This document shows, in pieces, positions 24,858 to 34,936 of a stretch of 64,000 bases of DNA (the stretch's first letter is position 1; every line of letters begins with the position of its first letter). The position numbers and the translations under genes were made by a program. The DNA is from Alphaproteobacteria bacterium HGW-Alphaproteobacteria-7 (lineage in GTDB: Bacteria > Pseudomonadota > Alphaproteobacteria > Sphingomonadales > Sphingomonadaceae), in assembly GCA_002842735.1 (NCBI GenBank), contig PHEB01000001.1:142915-206914 (forward strand), read 5' to 3'. The notes beneath the pieces are model-generated. The model worked only from the letters and a program-made list of their open reading frames with translations. It ran no database searches and was not told the origin of the DNA.

Positions 24858-26837
24858 ATGATGATGGTGGTGCGATATTGGGCAGGCGCAATGCTCGCCG
24901 TGGCCAGCGCGGCGGCGCTGTCAGCGCAGGAAACCGCCGGGCCTCCGGCCGCCAGCGATCCGACCCGCGCCGCGCAGGCCGTCGCAGCAGCCGCCCTGCC
25001 CGCCGAAGGCACGCGCGACGGCGATTTTTCCACCCGCGGCTTTATCGCCACCCGCACCGACCCGATCATCACCGATGCCAGCGGCAAGCCGGTCTGGAAC
25101 CTTGCCGCCTATGCCTTTGTCGATGGCCCTGCGCCCGACACTGTCCACCCCAGCCTGTGGCGGCATATGCGCCACCTGAAACACCACGGGCTGTATCAGG
25201 TGACGGACAATGTCTGGCAGGTGCGCGGCTTTGACCTGTCGAACATGACGATCATTCGCGGGCAGACTGGCTGGATCGTGATCGACCCGCTCACCAGCGT
25301 CGAAACCGCGCGCGCGGCGATGGAGTTGGTGAACGCGACCCTCGGCCAGCGTACCGTCAGCGCGGTGATCTATTCGCACAGCCATGCCGACCATTTCGGC
25401 GGTGTGCGCGGGGTGGTGGATCCAGCAGACGTTTCCGCAGGCCGCACGCAGGTGATCGCGCCCGAAGGCTTCATGGAAGAAGCCACGTCGGAAAATGTCA
25501 TGGCCGGCGGAGCGATGCTGCGGCGCGCGGCCTATCAGTTTGCCACCGGGATGCCGCCCGGCCCAACTGGCCAGATGGGCAGCGGGATCGGCATGGCGGT
25601 ATCGGGCGGCACGCTGTCGCTGATCGCGCCGACCGCCACCATCGCCGCGACTGGCGAGGCCCGCGAGGTTGACGGTGTGACGCTGGAATTCCAGATCGTT
25701 TCGGGCAGCGAGGCTCCGGCGGAATTCAACGTGTTCGTCGCACCCGAAAAGATCTTCCTCGCCGCTGAAATCGCCACCTGCACGCTGCACAACATCCTCA
25801 CCCCGCGCGGCGCCAAGGTGCGCGATACGCGCGCATGGGCGCATTACCTCGACGAAGCGGCCACCCGTTACGGCCCGCAAAGCGAAGTGGTGATTTCCAG
25901 CCATTGCTGGCCGATCTTCGGGCAGGCGGAAGGCACCGCATGGCTCACCGCGCAGCGCGACAATTATCGCTGGCTGCACGATCAGACCGTGCGGCGCATG
26001 AACCGGGGTGAGACGATGGGCGAGATTGCCGAGGCATTGTCCGCCGCGCCGCCGCCGGGGTTGGGCGATGAATGGGCGACGCATGGCTATTACGGAACGG
26101 TCAGCCACAATTCCAAGGCGATCTATCAGTTCTACCTCGGCTGGTATGATGCGGTGCCCGCCAACCTCCACGCTCACCCGCCGGTGGAGCGCGCCGCGCG
26201 GCTGATCGCGGCATTGGGCGGCGCGGATCGCACGCTGGCGCTGGCGCGCGGCGCGATGGCGACGGGGGATTACCGCTGGGCATCCGACCTCCTGCAAAAT
26301 CTGGTTTTTGCCGCGCCTGACAATGCGGCGGCCACGGCATTGCTGGCCGAAAGTTATGAACAGCAGGGCTTTCAGGCTGAAAGCGCGATTTGGCGTAACC
26401 AGTTCCTCGCCGCCGCGCGCGATCTGCGACAGGGCAGCACACCAAGATCAGCGGCGCAGAGCACCGATCTGATCGCCGCGATTGCCACCGCCGAACTGCT
26501 CGATTCCGCTGCCACCCGGTTTGCGCCGGAGCGGTTCGGCGCGCGCAAGCTGACCGTCGCGCTCGACCTGACAGACCGCAAGGAACAGGCGATGCTCGAA
26601 GCCAATGGAAGCGTGCTGATCGGGCGGGTCGGCGCATTGCCCGCCGCGCCCCCCGCCATACCCGACATTACCGTTCGCGGCCCGCGTGCGCTGTTGCTGG
26701 CGATGCTGTTTCTGAAACAGCCGGTCGCCGCGATGCAAAAAGCCGGGCTTCAGGTCGAAGGCGATGCCGCCGCGCTGCAACACCTGATCGATGCGCTTGA
26801 TCCGGTGCCGCAGGGCTTTGACATCGTAATGCCCTAG
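24858..26837 (+). CDS. Exported alkyl sulfatase-like metallo-beta-lactamase-fold hydrolase
   Basis: A 659-residue protein. An N-terminal signal peptide (VVRYWAGAMLAVASAAALSA, cleavage near AQE) directs it to the periplasm. The MBL-fold zinc motif is HSHADHFGG (from about residue 174), with more ligands expected at APEKIFLAAEIA and SSHCWPIFG. A dimerisation domain and a C-terminal SCP2-like domain follow, the layout of SdsA1/YjcS alkyl sulfatases that release primary alcohols from alkyl sulfates such as SDS. The exact substrate is inferred from the family. GGAGAG precedes ATG 24858. Confidence 0.85.
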   Translation: MMMVVRYWAGAMLAVASAAALSAQETAGPPAASDPTRAAQAVAAAALPAEGTRDGDFSTRGFIATRTDPIITDASGKPVWNLAAYAFVDGPAPDTVHPSLWRHMRHLKHHGLYQVTDNVWQVRGFDLSNMTIIRGQTGWIVIDPLTSVETARAAMELVNATLGQRTVSAVIYSHSHADHFGGVRGVVDPADVSAGRTQVIAPEGFMEEATSENVMAGGAMLRRAAYQFATGMPPGPTGQMGSGIGMAVSGGTLSLIAPTATIAATGEAREVDGVTLEFQIVSGSEAPAEFNVFVAPEKIFLAAEIATCTLHNILTPRGAKVRDTRAWAHYLDEAATRYGPQSEVVISSHCWPIFGQAEGTAWLTAQRDNYRWLHDQTVRRMNRGETMGEIAEALSAAPPPGLGDEWATHGYYGTVSHNSKAIYQFYLGWYDAVPANLHAHPPVERAARLIAALGGADRTLALARGAMATGDYRWASDLLQNLVFAAPDNAAATALLAESYEQQGFQAESAIWRNQFLAAARDLRQGSTPRSAAQSTDLIAAIATAELLDSAATRFAPERFGARKLTVALDLTDRKEQAMLEANGSVLIGRVGALPAAPPAIPDITVRGPRALLLAMLFLKQPVAAMQKAGLQVEGDAAALQHLIDALDPVPQGFDIVMP

Positions 26838-26846
26838 GGTCAGGCT

Positions 26847-29228
26847 CTAGAACGAACACTCCGCGCCAGATGCCGCGTCATCACGGGTGATTTCGCTGAT
26901 CTGGAGCGTGAATGCGCCCTGCGAGGCGAAGTTCAGGTTGCCGCCCGCAGCGCCCAGACAGACGCTGGTCAACACCATTTCGCGCCAGCCCTTGCCCTCG
27001 GCAACCGCCATTGGCTGGGTGATGTCGAACGCGGCGGCGCCTGCGCTGACAGTGACCGACGCGGTCGGGCGCGCGGTCACCTGATAGGCGATCCGCCACG
27101 CCGCGCCGCTGTCCGGCCCGGTCAGCGCCAGCTTCGCGCCGGGCGCAAAGGCGATGCGGCGCGCGTCTTCCTGCGCCTTGCGATCGATGCCGGTGGCGGT
27201 GATGCCGCTGCCCACACCGCGCAGGTCGGGCAGCAGCGCGTTATCCGCCACAGCCTGCACCTGCATACCGAGCTTCCCGTTTGCAAACCACGTCGCGCCG
27301 GTATCGATGGTGAGCGCATCGCACGTCTCATCCAGCGGCGCGAGCTGCGCGCTTGCGGTCAGATCAAGCCCATAGCCGCGCGGAAACAGCGCGCCTTGGG
27401 GCCCGTTGACCGGGGTGCCTTCGCAAGTTGCGGGCCAGCTGAATGACAGCCGCCCCGTGGCCGGGTGCTGACCGAACAGCACATCGGCCACGCCTGCCCC
27501 TTCGCTACCCGGAAGCCATGCGGCGACAAACGCGTCGGCGGCGTTCAATTCGCGGTTCATCCACAGCGGGCGGCCTGAAAGGAACACCGCCACCGTCGGC
27601 ACGCCGCGCTCACGATAGGATTTGATCAGCGCAAGCCCTTCTTCATCGCGAAACGCCAGATCCTTACGGTCACCGACAAATTCGGCATAGGGTTCTTCGC
27701 CAAACACCACGATCGCAACATCGGGTTTGCCGGTCGAAACGCCATCAACCGCCAGCATCGCCTCACCGCCGACAGCCTTCACGGCGGCTGCGATCCCGCC
27801 ATAGATCGAAGTTGCGCCGGGGAAATCAGCCGGGGTCAGATCGCCCCCGCCCTGCCAGGTGATTGTCCACCCGCCCGCCTGCTGCGCGATGTTGTCTGCC
27901 GCGCTGCCTGCCACTTCGATCCGCGCGCCCGGCTTCAGCGGCAACACGCCGTGGTTCTTGAGCAACACCTGCGATTTGGCCACCGCTTCGCGCGCAATGG
28001 CGCGGTGTTCGGGTGAACCCAACAGTTCCCAGCGTCCACCATAGGCGCGCGCCGATGGTTTTACCTCACCATCAAAAATGCCGATTTGCTGCTTTAATCG
28101 CAGCACCCGCAGCACCGCTTCATCCAGCCGCGCCATCGGGATCGCGCCATCCTTGACCTGCGCGGTAAGCGACGCATGGAGCGCCTTCCAGTCTTCAGGC
28201 ACCATGTAGACATCGAGACCCGCCAGCAGCGCCTGCGGGCAATCGGAATTGGTGCAGCCGGTGACTTGCCCATGCCCGTTCCAGTCGCCAACCACCAGGC
28301 CCTCAAACCCAAGATTGCCGCGCAACTCGCCGGTCAACAGCGGGCCATTGCCGTGCATCTTGGTGCCATTGATCGAATTGAAGCTGGCCATCACGCTGGC
28401 AACGCCCGCGCCGATTGCGGCAGGATAGGGCGCGGCGTGGATCGCCATCAATTCGGCCAGATCGCCGTTGACATCGCCCTGATCCACACCCTGCGCGGTG
28501 CCGCCGTCACCAAAGAAATGCTTGGCCGTCGCTGCGACCTTGCCCGCGCCAAGGAACCCCGGTTCGCCCGGGCGGCCTTGCAGCCCTTCGACCATCGCCG
28601 CGCCAAGGCGGCTGACCAGCGCCGGGTCTTCGGAATAGCTTTCGTATGTCCGGCCCCAGCGATCATCCCGCGCCACCGCGATGGTGGGGGCGAATGTCCA
28701 GTCGATCCCGGTTACTTCGATCTCAACCGCCGTCGCCGCGCCGATCCGGCGGATCAGGTCAGTATCGCCGGTCGCGCCCAGCGCGATGTTGTGCGGAAAA
28801 ATGGTCGCGCCGATGATATTGGCATGGCCGTGCACAGCATCGGTCGCCCACACCGCCGGGATAGCCGGTTCACCATCGGGCAGCGGCGCGGTGGACGCTT
28901 CCCAATATGCATCGACCAGCTTGAGCCATTCGGGCGCAGGGGCCTTGTCATCCCCGCCGGGGCCGGAATTGCCGCCATTAAGGATCGTGCCGAACCGATA
29001 TTGCCGCACGTCGTCCGGCGTGATTGATCCGATATCGGGCATCACCAGCTGCGCAACCTTGCGTTCAACGCTCATGCGCGCAAGCAGCGCTTCGGGCGCG
29101 TTGGCGCCAGCTTGAACGGCAGCGTTGGTGCCGCTTACTTCGACCGGCGGCGCACCTGCGCATCCCGCCAACAACGCAGCAAGTCCCACACCGCAGGCCA
29201 ACCGCCCCAGCAATTGTCGTATCATCAA
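26847..29228 (-). CDS. GH3 beta-glucosidase/glucan exo-hydrolase lipoprotein
   Basis: A 793-residue glycoside hydrolase family 3 enzyme. The signal peptide ends in the lipobox LLAGC, so it is lipid-anchored in the periplasm or outer membrane. The N-terminal TIM barrel includes KHFFGDGGTAQGVDQGD and the nucleophile aspartate in GLVVGDWNGHGQV. The alpha/beta sandwich follows and then a C-terminal carbohydrate-binding-like domain (from about residue 640). It probably releases glucose from beta-1,3/1,4-glucan oligomers. With the MFS transporter, LacI regulator and GH16 remnant it forms a glucan utilisation locus. Confidence 0.9.
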   Translation of the reverse strand: MMIRQLLGRLACGVGLAALLAGCAGAPPVEVSGTNAAVQAGANAPEALLARMSVERKVAQLVMPDIGSITPDDVRQYRFGTILNGGNSGPGGDDKAPAPEWLKLVDAYWEASTAPLPDGEPAIPAVWATDAVHGHANIIGATIFPHNIALGATGDTDLIRRIGAATAVEIEVTGIDWTFAPTIAVARDDRWGRTYESYSEDPALVSRLGAAMVEGLQGRPGEPGFLGAGKVAATAKHFFGDGGTAQGVDQGDVNGDLAELMAIHAAPYPAAIGAGVASVMASFNSINGTKMHGNGPLLTGELRGNLGFEGLVVGDWNGHGQVTGCTNSDCPQALLAGLDVYMVPEDWKALHASLTAQVKDGAIPMARLDEAVLRVLRLKQQIGIFDGEVKPSARAYGGRWELLGSPEHRAIAREAVAKSQVLLKNHGVLPLKPGARIEVAGSAADNIAQQAGGWTITWQGGGDLTPADFPGATSIYGGIAAAVKAVGGEAMLAVDGVSTGKPDVAIVVFGEEPYAEFVGDRKDLAFRDEEGLALIKSYRERGVPTVAVFLSGRPLWMNRELNAADAFVAAWLPGSEGAGVADVLFGQHPATGRLSFSWPATCEGTPVNGPQGALFPRGYGLDLTASAQLAPLDETCDALTIDTGATWFANGKLGMQVQAVADNALLPDLRGVGSGITATGIDRKAQEDARRIAFAPGAKLALTGPDSGAAWRIAYQVTARPTASVTVSAGAAAFDITQPMAVAEGKGWREMVLTSVCLGAAGGNLNFASQGAFTLQISEITRDDAASGAECSF

Positions 29229-29316
29229 GCCAGCCCCTCCCTAGGCCGTGTCATTTTGAGAACGTTATCAACTTATGCCGAGCCGCACCCGCTTTGGCAA
29301 GTATCAAGCGCAAGCT

Positions 29317-30513
29317 TCACGCGCGGCGCATTACGGCGGTGAGCAATGCGGCGCTCATCAGCGACAGGGTCGCAAACAGCACAAACAGCGCCGAATAGCC
29401 GAAGCTGGGCACCAGCAGCACTGTCAGCCACGGCATCACCATGCCCGGCACGGTGTTGGTAAGGTTGAACAGCCCAAGATCGCGCCCGCGATGCTGCGGC
29501 GCGGGCAGCACGCGCAATGTCTGGCCGGAATGAAGCGCAAGGAAAATCGCCGCCGCAAGTCCGAACAAGACATAGCCAGCAATCGCCGTTTCCAGCGTGC
29601 CTGCCGCCGCCATCACCAGCATCCCGGCAGTGCACAACAGCGCGCAGGCGACCAGCGGCAGTATCGGGCGCGCGTGGCGATCCGACCAGCGACCCAGCAA
29701 CAGCGACAGCGGCACCGCGCAGACCAGCACCATGCTGAAGATATTGGCCGCGCCGTTTTCAGGATAATCGGGCGCCAGCGAACGCAGCCAATAGAGCAGA
29801 AACGCAAACATCCCGCCCTCTGCCACCTGCACCAGCAGCCGCGCGATCCACATCCTTACCACCACCCGGTCACGCAGCCGCAGCGGATCGCCTGTCGGCA
29901 CAACCGGCTGCATCAGCTCACCGCGCACCCGCCCGCCGCCCAGCACCACGGCAGGCAGCACCAGCGCAGTCACCAGCAACGCCACCAGCCCCAGCCGCGC
30001 ATCAGGCGGAACCAGCCCCGCAAACGTCACCACCGACCCGGCAATCGCCCCCAGCGCCGGGGCCAGTGCCAATGCCCCGCCCAGCACGCCTTTCTGGCTA
30101 TCGGGGAAGCAATCGCCCGCCCACGCCATCAGCGGGGCGAGCATCAGGTTGAGCGCCACCTGCCACGCCATGATCAGCAGCACCAATTCTGCAATCGAAT
30201 CCGCCCTGCCGATAGCGATCAGCGCCATGTTAGAGGCAATCAGGCCCGCGATAATCCATGGGCGGCGCACCGTGCTGCGGTCGCTGAGTGCACCCACGGC
30301 GATATTGGCAAGACTGGCCATGACCGCGCCCAGAAAGGACACCTGCGCCAACGCGGCGACATCTTCGCCGCCCTGCAATGTGACGATCTGCTGCGGCAAC
30401 AGCACTGTCAGCAACGGGACATAGGCCACCGCGCCCCCTGCGGCAGCAAGCGCGAACAGCACAAGGAACCAGCGCGGCTGGCGTTCCGGTAAAACGACGA
30501 AAGGCGCGATCAA
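29317..30513 (-). CDS. MFS transporter, probable sugar/oligosaccharide importer
   Basis: A 398-residue membrane protein with about 12 hydrophobic helices. The loop 2-3 motif is GALSDRSTVRRPW and a matching loop lies mid-protein (GRWSDRHARP). The initiation codon appears to be TTG 30513, which overlaps the stop of the upstream LacI gene (TTGA), so the two are translationally coupled. Context suggests uptake of glucose or small beta-glucosides produced by the GH3 enzyme; the sequence alone does not show the substrate. Confidence 0.83.
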   Translation of the reverse strand: MIAPFVVLPERQPRWFLVLFALAAAGGAVAYVPLLTVLLPQQIVTLQGGEDVAALAQVSFLGAVMASLANIAVGALSDRSTVRRPWIIAGLIASNMALIAIGRADSIAELVLLIMAWQVALNLMLAPLMAWAGDCFPDSQKGVLGGALALAPALGAIAGSVVTFAGLVPPDARLGLVALLVTALVLPAVVLGGGRVRGELMQPVVPTGDPLRLRDRVVVRMWIARLLVQVAEGGMFAFLLYWLRSLAPDYPENGAANIFSMVLVCAVPLSLLLGRWSDRHARPILPLVACALLCTAGMLVMAAAGTLETAIAGYVLFGLAAAIFLALHSGQTLRVLPAPQHRGRDLGLFNLTNTVPGMVMPWLTVLLVPSFGYSALFVLFATLSLMSAALLTAVMRRA

Positions 30514-31565
30514 GCCGCGCCCGGCGCAGGTGCGGTGGAGGAACGTTCAACCAGCGCCGCGGCGACTTCGATTACCGTGTCGCTATCACTGTCTTCACCG
30601 CGCGCAATCAACTGTTCGACCGCGCGTGATACCGTTTCAGCAATCGGCTGATCAATCGCTGTCAGCGGCGGTTGAGAGAAGCGCACAATCGGGGTGTTGT
30701 CGAAGGAAATCAGCGAAAGATCGCGCGGTACATTCAGCCCGCGATCACGCGCCACTTCGAGCGCGGCCAGCGCCATCTGGTCGCTGCTGGCGATGATCGC
30801 GGTAAGATCGGGGTTGCGAACCAGCAAAGCGCGCGCCGCGCGGGTGCCCGATTCATAGCCGAAATCGCCCACTTCCAGCAGCCCTTCGCTTGGGATGCCA
30901 TTATCGCCCAGCGCGCGCCGCCAGCCATCGATGCGCCAGGCGCTAAGGCTATATTGCGATGGCCCCGCGATCATCGCGATGCGGCGGTGGCCGAGCTCGA
31001 TCAAGCGGCTGGTGGCGAGATGCGCAGCGCCTTCATCGCCCATCGTCAGCGGGATCCCCGGCCCCGGCGCATTCGATCCGATCCGCGCAAACGGAATCGC
31101 GCGCGCCGCCAGCAATTCGGTAATCAACCGGTTTTCCGAGTGTGGCGGGGTTAGGATCACGCCGTCGGGTTGAAGCGCGGAAATCGCCGCGCCCAATTCA
31201 CGTTCGACATGATCGGAATGGGTATCGACCAGTTCGACCATCATCCGGTAGCCATGTTTGGAACAGGTCAAAATCCCGCCCAGCAGCATCTGGTCAACCC
31301 AGTCAGTCCCGCGCCGCTCGCTCCAGTCGGCCAGCGTGCGTTCGCGGTCGTTGATGGCAAGGATGATGTAGGAACGCGACCCGCTCATCCGCTGTGCGGC
31401 GAGTGAGGGGACGTAGCCCAGCCGTTCAATCGAAGCGCGCACCTTGTCGCGCAATTGCGGGCGCACGTTCGGCCCGCCGTTGACCACCCGGCTTACCGTC
31501 TGAAGCGAGACGCCCGCATCCCCGGCCACGTCCTTGATCGTGACTGCTTTGCGCACCCGCGCCAT
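30510..31565 (-). CDS. LacI family transcriptional regulator
   Basis: A 351-residue repressor. The helix-turn-helix is VTIKDVAGDAGVSLQTVSRVVNG (counted from residue 8) with the hinge helix LAAQRMSG. The periplasmic-binding-like ligand domain includes SSDQMALAALEVARDRGL and the LSLISFDNTP segment. I chose ATG 31565 because it places the HTH at the very N-terminus; the frame runs on upstream without family similarity. It is co-transcribed with the MFS gene and probably controls the GH16-TonB-GH3 genes in response to a glucan breakdown product. Confidence 0.9.
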   Translation of the reverse strand: MARVRKAVTIKDVAGDAGVSLQTVSRVVNGGPNVRPQLRDKVRASIERLGYVPSLAAQRMSGSRSYIILAINDRERTLADWSERRGTDWVDQMLLGGILTCSKHGYRMMVELVDTHSDHVERELGAAISALQPDGVILTPPHSENRLITELLAARAIPFARIGSNAPGPGIPLTMGDEGAAHLATSRLIELGHRRIAMIAGPSQYSLSAWRIDGWRRALGDNGIPSEGLLEVGDFGYESGTRAARALLVRNPDLTAIIASSDQMALAALEVARDRGLNVPRDLSLISFDNTPIVRFSQPPLTAIDQPIAETVSRAVEQLIARGEDSDSDTVIEVAAALVERSSTAPAPGAA

Positions 31566-31587
31566 TACGCACCCATTCCCATCTTGC

Positions 31588-31925
31588 CTACCGCATGCAC
31601 GCGCGCCCCCGATCGGGATCCTCGGCGCATTGGTAAACCCTGATCCAATCGATTGCGAATTGCGCGGGAAAGCTCTTGGCCGCAACCCCCTTGGCGTTGC
31701 TTTCTTCTGCCAGGCGTCCGCCCACAGCCAGGTTGGCCATGACATAGAACGGCTGATCGAACGGGGCTGCGGCATTGCCCTTGGCACGCGGCGATGCGCT
31801 ATCCCATTGATCTGCTGTGACAGTCAGATGGACATGGTCATCGACCAGGAACCGGATCAGACCTTCGCCCCATTCGACCGCATAGACGTGAAAATCGTCT
31901 GACGGCAACGCCCCATCGGGCAGCC
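31588..31925 (-). pseudogene. GH16 glycoside hydrolase (laminarinase-like), C-terminal fragment
   Basis: The last 110 or so residues of a GH16 beta-glucanase: DDFHVYAVEW, IRFLVDDHVH, PFYVMANLAVGG and the terminal FAIDWIRVYQC strand. The N-terminal part with the catalytic ExDxxE motif is missing. The fragment is joined in frame to a TonB-receptor fragment at about 31925, probably by deletion. As part of the fused frame it has no start codon of its own. Confidence 0.78.
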
Positions 31926-33590
31926 CGATGATCCCCGCAGCTTTCACCTCGGTTTCAACATAACGCAGGCCGAAATTGCCGATCAGCTTCCAGCCATTGT
32001 TGAAATCGGTGCCGTAATCGATGCGGCCATAGGCGGCCTTGGTGGTTTCAGCCACGGCCGAGATTTCGGGCGTGCAGAGCGGGTCGCATGGCGTGACCTC
32101 GCCCATCACCGCATTGTTGAAGGTGCGGTTGTTCACGCCGAAGAACCGGCCAGGGGTAAAGCCCGGCTCAAACACGGGGACGCCATCGACAAACAGCGAT
32201 GTTGTGCCCGGGGCACCGGGTTGGCAGCCACCCCCCTCGCCCCACGGCAGACAACCCGCGCGGCCTGCCCATGGTGCGGACAGGTTGCCCCAAGTGCTGA
32301 AATTGGTGTCACGCGTTACCCGATCACGATCTGACCAGCGTGCGCCGAACTTGGCAGTCTTGAAGAAGCCTTCGTCGCTGATGTCATATTCGGCATCAAA
32401 CCGCAGGCTGTCGAGTTCACCCTCATTGCGGGCCTTGCTATCGAGCAGGAACCAGAAAAAGGTGTTGTCGCCGCTGCTGAAGAAATCGCTGGGCGATCCC
32501 GGAGGTGCGAGGAACTGGACTTGCGGGGTGCTGCCGGTGGCATCGATGGCGATGTTGGCCCAGCTGTTCATCACGCCAATGATCGAATCCTGCTGCAAAT
32601 CGGATTCGATCCGCTGCGCTTCGAAGTTGACCCGCAAACGGTCAGAGATATTCCAGTCGACATCGAAGGAAAAATCCTGCGTCTTGGCATCGGTGGCCCG
32701 CTCAAACCGCAGGGTTTCAAACGGAATGCCCCCGCGCCCGCCCGGGTTGGCGAAGGAATCGCCAATCCGCTGACTCAGGATACCGCGCTGAAAGATGCCG
32801 TTCTGGTCGAATTCCCAGGTGCTGCCCGCCGCAGGAACCGGGAACAGCGCGTCATCATTCACCAGTGCGAGCGCGGCAAACTCCTTGGTGAAGAAGCTGG
32901 TTTCGGCGCGCAGCCATTCAAAGGTGACGAGCAGATCGCGATTGGGGGTTTCATACTGAACGACCGCCGACCATGCCTCGCGGTCACGTTCCAGATCGGT
33001 GGTGCGCACGCCTGCGCCCTTGGGAACAACCACGGAGCCCGGAGGCGGGAAGTTGGTTTCGTCAAAATTGGTGCCTTCAAGGAACCCGTCGCTGCTCACC
33101 GGGCGCACGCGGAAGCAGCCGCCATCCAGCGTCGCAGCGCGATAGCAAGGATCGGTAATCTGCGATGCGTCGGTGCGGCTGACCAGTTCCGAATTGGCGT
33201 AGCCAAGCTGCACACCGATCGACCCGGCATCGTTTTTAAACGTTGTCGAACCGATCAGCGAGAAACCCGGTGACCATTCTTCGGCAAGATCGCCGTAATT
33301 GGCTTCGATCGTGCCCGCGATATGGGTGCCGCGCCGATCAAGCGGTTTGCGGGTGACGAGGTTCACGGTGCCCGCAATCCCGCCTTCGACCATGTCGGCG
33401 GTAAGGTTCTTGAACACCTCGACCCGGCCCAGCAATTCGGGCGAGACATCGTTAAAGCTGAGAACGGTGCCACCCGTGGCGGAGAATATGTCGCGGCCGT
33501 TCAGTTCCGAACGCACGAACGGCAGACCGCGCACGATCACCCCGGTGCCTTCGACCGAGAAACGGTCAGGATCGGACGGCTTTTCGAAAT
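31926..33590 (-). pseudogene. TonB-dependent receptor, internal fragment
   Basis: About 555 codons of an outer-membrane receptor. It starts in the middle of the plug (DRFSVEGTGVIVRGLPFVRS) and includes GGTVLSFNDVSPELLGRVEV, EGGIAGTVNLVTRKPLD and the first barrel strands up to FGLRYVETEVKAAG. The signal peptide, TonB box, early plug, and the second half of the barrel with the terminal aromatic residue are absent. The 3' side joins the GH16 fragment and the 5' side abuts the halogenase fragment. Such receptors import oligosaccharides in glucan loci. Confidence 0.78.
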
Positions 33591-34893
33591 GCTCGCCGCG
33601 GTCGGGGGCACGTTCAAGCTGGGCATTCAGTTCGAAAACTGGAACCGCATCGGCGACAGCTACATTCACCCCTTCGGCGCTTATGGATACACCATGGGCG
33701 GGATTTCGTTTCACCATGTCTGGCACCGCATGGCGAATGCGGGAGACAAGCGCCCGATCCAGGTTTTCAACCTTGAAACAATGGCCGCCTATTTCGGCAA
33801 GTTTGCCCGCACGCAGGATTTCGCGCGCGACGATCTGCCGCCGGTCAATTACGCCTATCACCTCGATGCGACCCGCTATGCCGCTTTTCTCAGGCGCTTT
33901 GCCGAAGCGCGCGGCGTGGTGCGGCAGGAAGGCCGGATCGCCGATGTCGCGCTGGATGGCGAAACCGGGTTTGTTACCACCGTCACGCTGGATGATGGGC
34001 GGCAATTCGCAGGCGATCTGTTCATCGATTGCTCGGGCTTTCGCGGGCTGCTGATCGAACAGGCTTTGCAGACCGGCTATGATGACTGGAGCCATTACCT
34101 GCCGTGCAACCGCGCGGTTGCGCTGCCCTGCCAGCGCGATGACGGTAGCCCGCCCCCGCCCTTCACCCGCGCCACCGCACACCGCGCCGGCTGGCAATGG
34201 CAGGTGCCGCTGCAACACCGCAACGGCAATGGGCACGTCTATTGTTCCAGCTTTATGGAGGATCAGGACGCGCTCGACATCCTTGTCGGCAATATCGCGG
34301 GCAAACCGCAGGCTGAGCCGAATTTTCTGCGCTTCGTTACCGGCCGGCGCAAGAAGTTCTGGAACAAGAACGTGGTCGCGCTCGGGCTGGCGGCGGGGTT
34401 CATGGAGCCGCTCGAATCCACTTCGATCCACCTCGTCAATACCGGGATCGACAAGCTGATTTCGCTGTTGTCACTGGATGGCATCACACAGGCGCAGGAA
34501 GATGCCTTCAACCGCCTGACGGGCCGCGAATATGCCCGCATCCGCGATTTCCTGATCCTGCATTACAACGCGACATCGCGGGACGATTCCGACTTCTGGA
34601 ATTATGTGCGCACGATGGAAGTGCCCGAATCGCTGACCGAGAAGATCGAGATATTCAAAGCCAACGGCCAGATCTTTCGGGAAGAGGATGAATTATTCAC
34701 CGAAACCAGCTGGGCAGCGGTGATGATGGGCCAGGGAATCGCGATGGGCGGGCATAATGCGATGGCCGACGCGCTTGATCCGGCCAAGACCCGCGAGGAA
34801 GCCGACGAGATGGAGAAATCGATCCGCTATCTGGTGCAGCACATGCCGGGGCACGGCGATTATGTGGCGCGGTATTGCCCGGCGGCGACGTAA
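33590..34893 (+). pseudogene. Tryptophan halogenase-like flavoprotein, N-terminally truncated
   Basis: About 433 codons of the PrnA-type flavin-dependent halogenase family. Present: the catalytic lysine region GGTFKLGIQFENW, DLFIDCSGFRGLL, the diagnostic W-x-W-x-[IV]-P motif in GWQWQVPLQHR, and EPLESTSIHL with the catalytic Glu. The N-terminal GxGxxG FAD-binding part is missing: similarity begins at about FEMLAAVGG and upstream codons in this frame are antisense to the receptor. In sphingomonads such genes often accompany TonB receptors in sugar loci, where a chlorination role is unproven. The 3' end is intact. Confidence 0.8.
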
Positions 34894-34936
34894 CGCGCCG
34901 CACGGCATCGGCAAGCAGTCGGAAGGGCCGAGGGTT

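Noticed and set aside
29275..30492. 405-codon plus-strand frame rich in His and Gln
   Set aside because: Antisense to the MFS transporter. The His/Gln/Arg composition arises from reading membrane-helix codons backwards.
33600..34431. Minus-strand extension of the receptor frame upstream of 33590
   Set aside because: Antisense to the halogenase fragment. It has no receptor plug, signal peptide or TonB box, so the frame is open by chance.
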